NCBI GenBank assembly: GCA_903835275.1
Contig: CAILMK010000247.1
Span: 1 to 7,620 of the forward strand
Reading direction: 5' to 3'
DNA length: 7,620 nt
Source: an uncultured bacterium
GTDB taxonomy: Bacteria; Bacteroidota; Bacteroidia; CAILMK01
The position numbers were made by a program, and so were the translations under genes. Below the pieces are notes generated by a model. The model had not been told where the DNA came from. It did not search any database and saw only the letters and a list, made by a program, of their open reading frames with translations. Of this stretch, positions 5,837 to 7,620 are shown piece by piece. Each line of letters begins with the position of its first letter. Positions within the stretch are counted from its first letter, which is position 1.

Positions 5837-6673
5837 CTATTTGCAATTGTATGTATACGTAGTACTATAAGTAACATTGCTTCCGGAGGAATTACCCGAA
5901 AAACTCAATGTGCTGACATTATTATCACTTACATCATAGGTGTAGGTATAGTTATCCGTGGATAGGATATTCCCCTTGCTATCGTAGGTTACGATCTTAG
6001 TTGGATTATTTGTCCCCCAGTTCCAGTACTTTAAAATTACTGTTTTTAGTGCCGCACCAAGGTTTTGATAAATTGCATTTTTGGAGTCGTATTGCAAAAC
6101 CACGGAATCCTTTGTTACACCTGCCATTTTACGCACAGCGGAAATTACATTCCCGTTTGCATCATATTGGTATGCTTCCGTGAAACTATTTGCAGCGGTA
6201 TCATTATCCGTAAATGTTTGCAGGCTTACCTGTTTGGAAGAATTGTAGGTATAGTTACTTATTCCATCAGAAGCGAAAAGAGCATTGTTATATGTAAGAC
6301 TTGCCAGGGTTCCATCAGTATTATAATCAAAAGTCAGAATTCTGCTGTTCAGGCTTGTCTCATTATCATCATACTGGCTTGCCTGGGAGCCGGTATAGTG
6401 AACACTATCATGGTAAATAACAATGGCTGTTCCGTGATGCAGACTGACAAGTTTATTCTGGGCATCATACACATACGTTTTAGTAACGTTGCCTGTTTTA
6501 GCCGTTTGCAAATAACAAGTCTGGCTGGTGGTAGACGTAGTAGAAGTGGTGGAAGTAGTAGAAGTGGTAGAGGTAGCAGAGGTTGTAGATCCGGTCGTAG
6601 TGTTTGAGTCTTTTTTGCTGCAAGACCAGAACAATAAAATACCCAATGTAAGAAGCAGGAATATATTTCTCAT
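5837..6673 (-). CDS. Lipoprotein A with Thr/Ser linker and YD-like repeats
   Basis: The product is a 278-aa predicted lipoprotein. The signal peptide ends in LLFWSC with lipidated Cys18; Trp at -2 and Phe at -3 make a loose lipobox, as often seen in Bacteroidota. SKKDS follows, then a Thr/Ser linker at about residues 25-50 built of TTS units. The repeat domain runs from TCYLQ (Cys53) to the terminal YTYNCK (Cys277). It has about eight units such as TFDYNTDGTLA, NYTYNSSKQV, YQYDANGNV and VTYDSKGNI. It aligns over its full length with the downstream lipoprotein, sharing TCYLQ, YN.DGTLA, YTYNSSK, a WG..N.TK..TY stretch and the penultimate Cys, so the two are tandem paralogues. No catalytic motif is recognised. 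It may be a surface or periplasmic binding or structural protein (inference). It precedes lipoprotein B by 38 bp and lies 76 bp after the sterol desaturase-like gene. Confidence 0.87.
   Translation of the reverse strand: MRNIFLLLTLGILLFWSCSKKDSNTTTGSTTSATSTTSTTSTTSTTSTTSQTCYLQTAKTGNVTKTYVYDAQNKLVSLHHGTAIVIYHDSVHYTGSQASQYDDNETSLNSRILTFDYNTDGTLASLTYNNALFASDGISNYTYNSSKQVSLQTFTDNDTAANSFTEAYQYDANGNVISAVRKMAGVTKDSVVLQYDSKNAIYQNLGAALKTVILKYWNWGTNNPTKIVTYDSKGNILSTDNYTYTYDVSDNNVSTLSFSGNSSGSNVTYSTTYTYNCK
6524..6586 (-). repeat. Imperfect 9-bp tandem repeat encoding (Thr-Thr-Ser)n in lipoprotein A
   Basis: Seven consecutive 9-bp units on the coding strand, mostly ACY-ACY-TCT, encode residues 30-50 as TTS, ATS and then TTS repeated. 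Units differ only at wobble positions, apart from one Thr-to-Ala change, a TCC and a terminal AGC serine codon. The tract forms the flexible linker between the lipid anchor and the repeat domain. The paralogue at 5019-5798 lacks it: there the distance from lipidated Cys to the next Cys is 16 residues, against 35 here. Confidence 0.85.
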
Positions 6674-6690
6674 AAAAAATTATTTTAGAG

Positions 6691-6698
6691 CAAATATA
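6691..6698 (-). promoter_or_regulatory. Predicted -7 element for lipoprotein A, proximal (TATATTTG)
   Basis: The minus strand reads TATATTTG, an exact TAnnTTTG match, 17 bases upstream of the ATG at 6673. It predicts a leader of about 10-15 nt that is A/T-rich. No TTG is found at -33 spacing. Confidence 0.45.
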
Positions 6699-6739
6699 TA
6701 AATTTATAAACGGATTCTATGAATTGCCTTCTTTATTCC

Positions 6740-6747
6740 CAAAGATA
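6740..6747 (-). promoter_or_regulatory. Second candidate -7 element for lipoprotein A, distal (TATCTTTG)
   Basis: The minus strand reads TATCTTTG 2 bases after the stop codon of the sterol desaturase-like gene. A TTTTG lies upstream at 6764-6768, but the 16-base spacing is slightly shorter than the usual 17-23. It would give a leader of about 60 nt. The distal and proximal boxes could act as tandem promoters, or one may be chance in AT-rich DNA. Confidence 0.35.
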
Positions 6748-6749
6748 GC

Positions 6750-7620
6750 TCAGATAGTATTTGCAAAAGATGCTTCTTCCTGCTGAGCTATTTCATCAGT
6801 TTCAAATTCTTCAATATCGTCCGGACGGGTACGATACTGTCCGAAAGGCATAAGCATCAGCTTTGCGAAATTGGCTGTTTCTCCGGTATCCGGATACGTG
6901 TCAATGCCCGCCTTTGTTTCCGCCATTTGAAGGCTGGTATAGGTTCCGAACATCCTGTCCCAGATAATGAGTACGTCGCCGTAATTGGTATCGGTATAGG
7001 GTTGTTTGTAATGATGGTGAACATGATGAAGAGTTGGGGTTACAAATACAGTTCCAACAATCTTTTCAAGCCTGGATGGTAACTGGAAATTTGAATGTAC
7101 CACCACATTGGATGCAATTTGAATAAACTGGCGGAAAATCAGTGCCCAGAAGCAAGCTCCTGTAATAAACACCCATACTAACAGGAATGATAAACGGATG
7201 AATGTTTCTCCTGGATGTTCCCTCAAAACAGTGGAGGCATCACATACAGTATCACTATGATGAACGACGTGGAACATCCAAAACGTTTTTGCCTTGTGCA
7301 TTGTAAGGTGGTATACATATTCCAATAAGTCTAGAAGCACGAATGTTGCTATGAATATAAACAGAGCATTGGTTTTCCCGGGAATATGATACAATATTCC
7401 CCAATGGTGACTCTCAGTCCAGAATATCTCTTTAGCCAGTAATGCTCCTAATACAAATTGTACAATCCCATCCGGTAAAATGAATAAGGCGTTTACAATT
7501 GAATGCTTCCCTTTTTTATAATTGGCAAAAACAGGAACAAGGTTTTCTATGAGCCAGCACAATACAAGGGCTCCTCCCAAAAGAAAAATACGATGCGAAT
7601 CAGGGGCAGAAGAGAAGTAA
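6750..7620 (-). CDS. Sterol desaturase/fatty acid hydroxylase-family membrane protein (5' end beyond window)
   Basis: Membrane di-iron oxygenase-like protein of the fatty acid hydroxylase superfamily, which hydroxylates or desaturates lipids; the substrate here is unknown. 289 codons are visible, and the frame stays open to the right edge, so the N-terminus is missing. An internal TTG at 7580 is not a convincing start because it falls within the first hydrophobic segment. Counting the first visible complete codon (Tyr) as 1, the His clusters are HLTMH (104-108), HVVHH (117-121), VHSNF with His175, and TPTLHHVHHH (194-203). The last is followed by TNYGDVLIIWDRMFGTY, the usual family C-terminal signature. 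All expected iron-ligand clusters appear intact, which argues for an active enzyme. The tail is acidic (DDIEEFETDEIAQQEE). It is on the same strand as the lipoprotein pair and 76 bp upstream, but no functional link is evident. Confidence 0.88.
   Translation of the reverse strand, partial: YFSSAPDSHRIFLLGGALVLCWLIENLVPVFANYKKGKHSIVNALFILPDGIVQFVLGALLAKEIFWTESHHWGILYHIPGKTNALFIFIATFVLLDLLEYVYHLTMHKAKTFWMFHVVHHSDTVCDASTVLREHPGETFIRLSFLLVWVFITGACFWALIFRQFIQIASNVVVHSNFQLPSRLEKIVGTVFVTPTLHHVHHHYKQPYTDTNYGDVLIIWDRMFGTYTSLQMAETKAGIDTYPDTGETANFAKLMLMPFGQYRTRPDDIEEFETDEIAQQEEASFANTI

Noticed and set aside
5799..5846. Sixteen-codon extension of lipoprotein B from a TTG start
   Set aside because: It would overlap the end of the upstream gene and bury a canonical MKK signal peptide with lipobox. 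The ATG at 5798 has its own GAGG-type site.
6065..6607. Plus-strand open frame of 180 codons ending in a Gly/Ser/Arg-rich stretch
   Set aside because: It is antisense to lipoprotein A, and its Gly/Ser/Arg tail is the complement of the TTS repeat. It has no promoter or family motif.
7578..7580. TTG as the start of the sterol desaturase-like protein
   Set aside because: The frame continues open to the window edge and the TTG lies within the first hydrophobic segment, so the real start is outside the window.

Overview
The window looks like a chromosomal segment from a member of the Bacteroidota, plausibly a Chitinophagales-type bacterium (the order is inference). Four things point there: a gene product with a type IX secretion (T9SS) C-terminal sorting domain; lipoproteins with the 'SCKKK/SCSKKD' style of N-terminus; several copies of the Bacteroidota sigma-factor -7 element TAnnTTTG just upstream of start codons; and moderately AT-rich DNA with short leaders.

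Layout. Positions 36-2453 (minus) hold a complete FtsK/SpoIIIE-family DNA translocase. It has four N-terminal membrane segments, a very acidic linker, the ATPase motor and the C-terminal winged-helix gamma domain. A 240-bp intergenic region separates it from a divergent gene at 2694-3968 (plus), a polytopic membrane glycosyltransferase of the GT87/DUF2029 type. Each gene has its own TAnnTTTG box. The one for the GT87 gene sits so close to the ATG that the mRNA is predicted to be leaderless or nearly so.

The GT87 gene converges, with only 3 bp between stop codons, on a minus-strand block. Read in the direction of transcription (right to left) this block contains a sterol desaturase/fatty acid hydroxylase-family protein cut by the right window edge (6750-7620), two paralogous lipoproteins 38 bp apart (5837-6673 and 5019-5798), and a T9SS-secreted protein (3972-4946).

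The two lipoproteins and the T9SS protein share a loose tyrosine-rich repeat resembling YD/RHS-type beta repeats. The lipoproteins also share a conserved cysteine pair that brackets the whole repeat domain. This trio of envelope or secreted proteins is the least explained part of the window. No function can be assigned from sequence alone, and nothing seen here proves a new system. I saw no tRNA, rRNA, CRISPR array, insertion sequence or convincing intrinsic terminator, and no gene-free stretch exceeds 300 bases.
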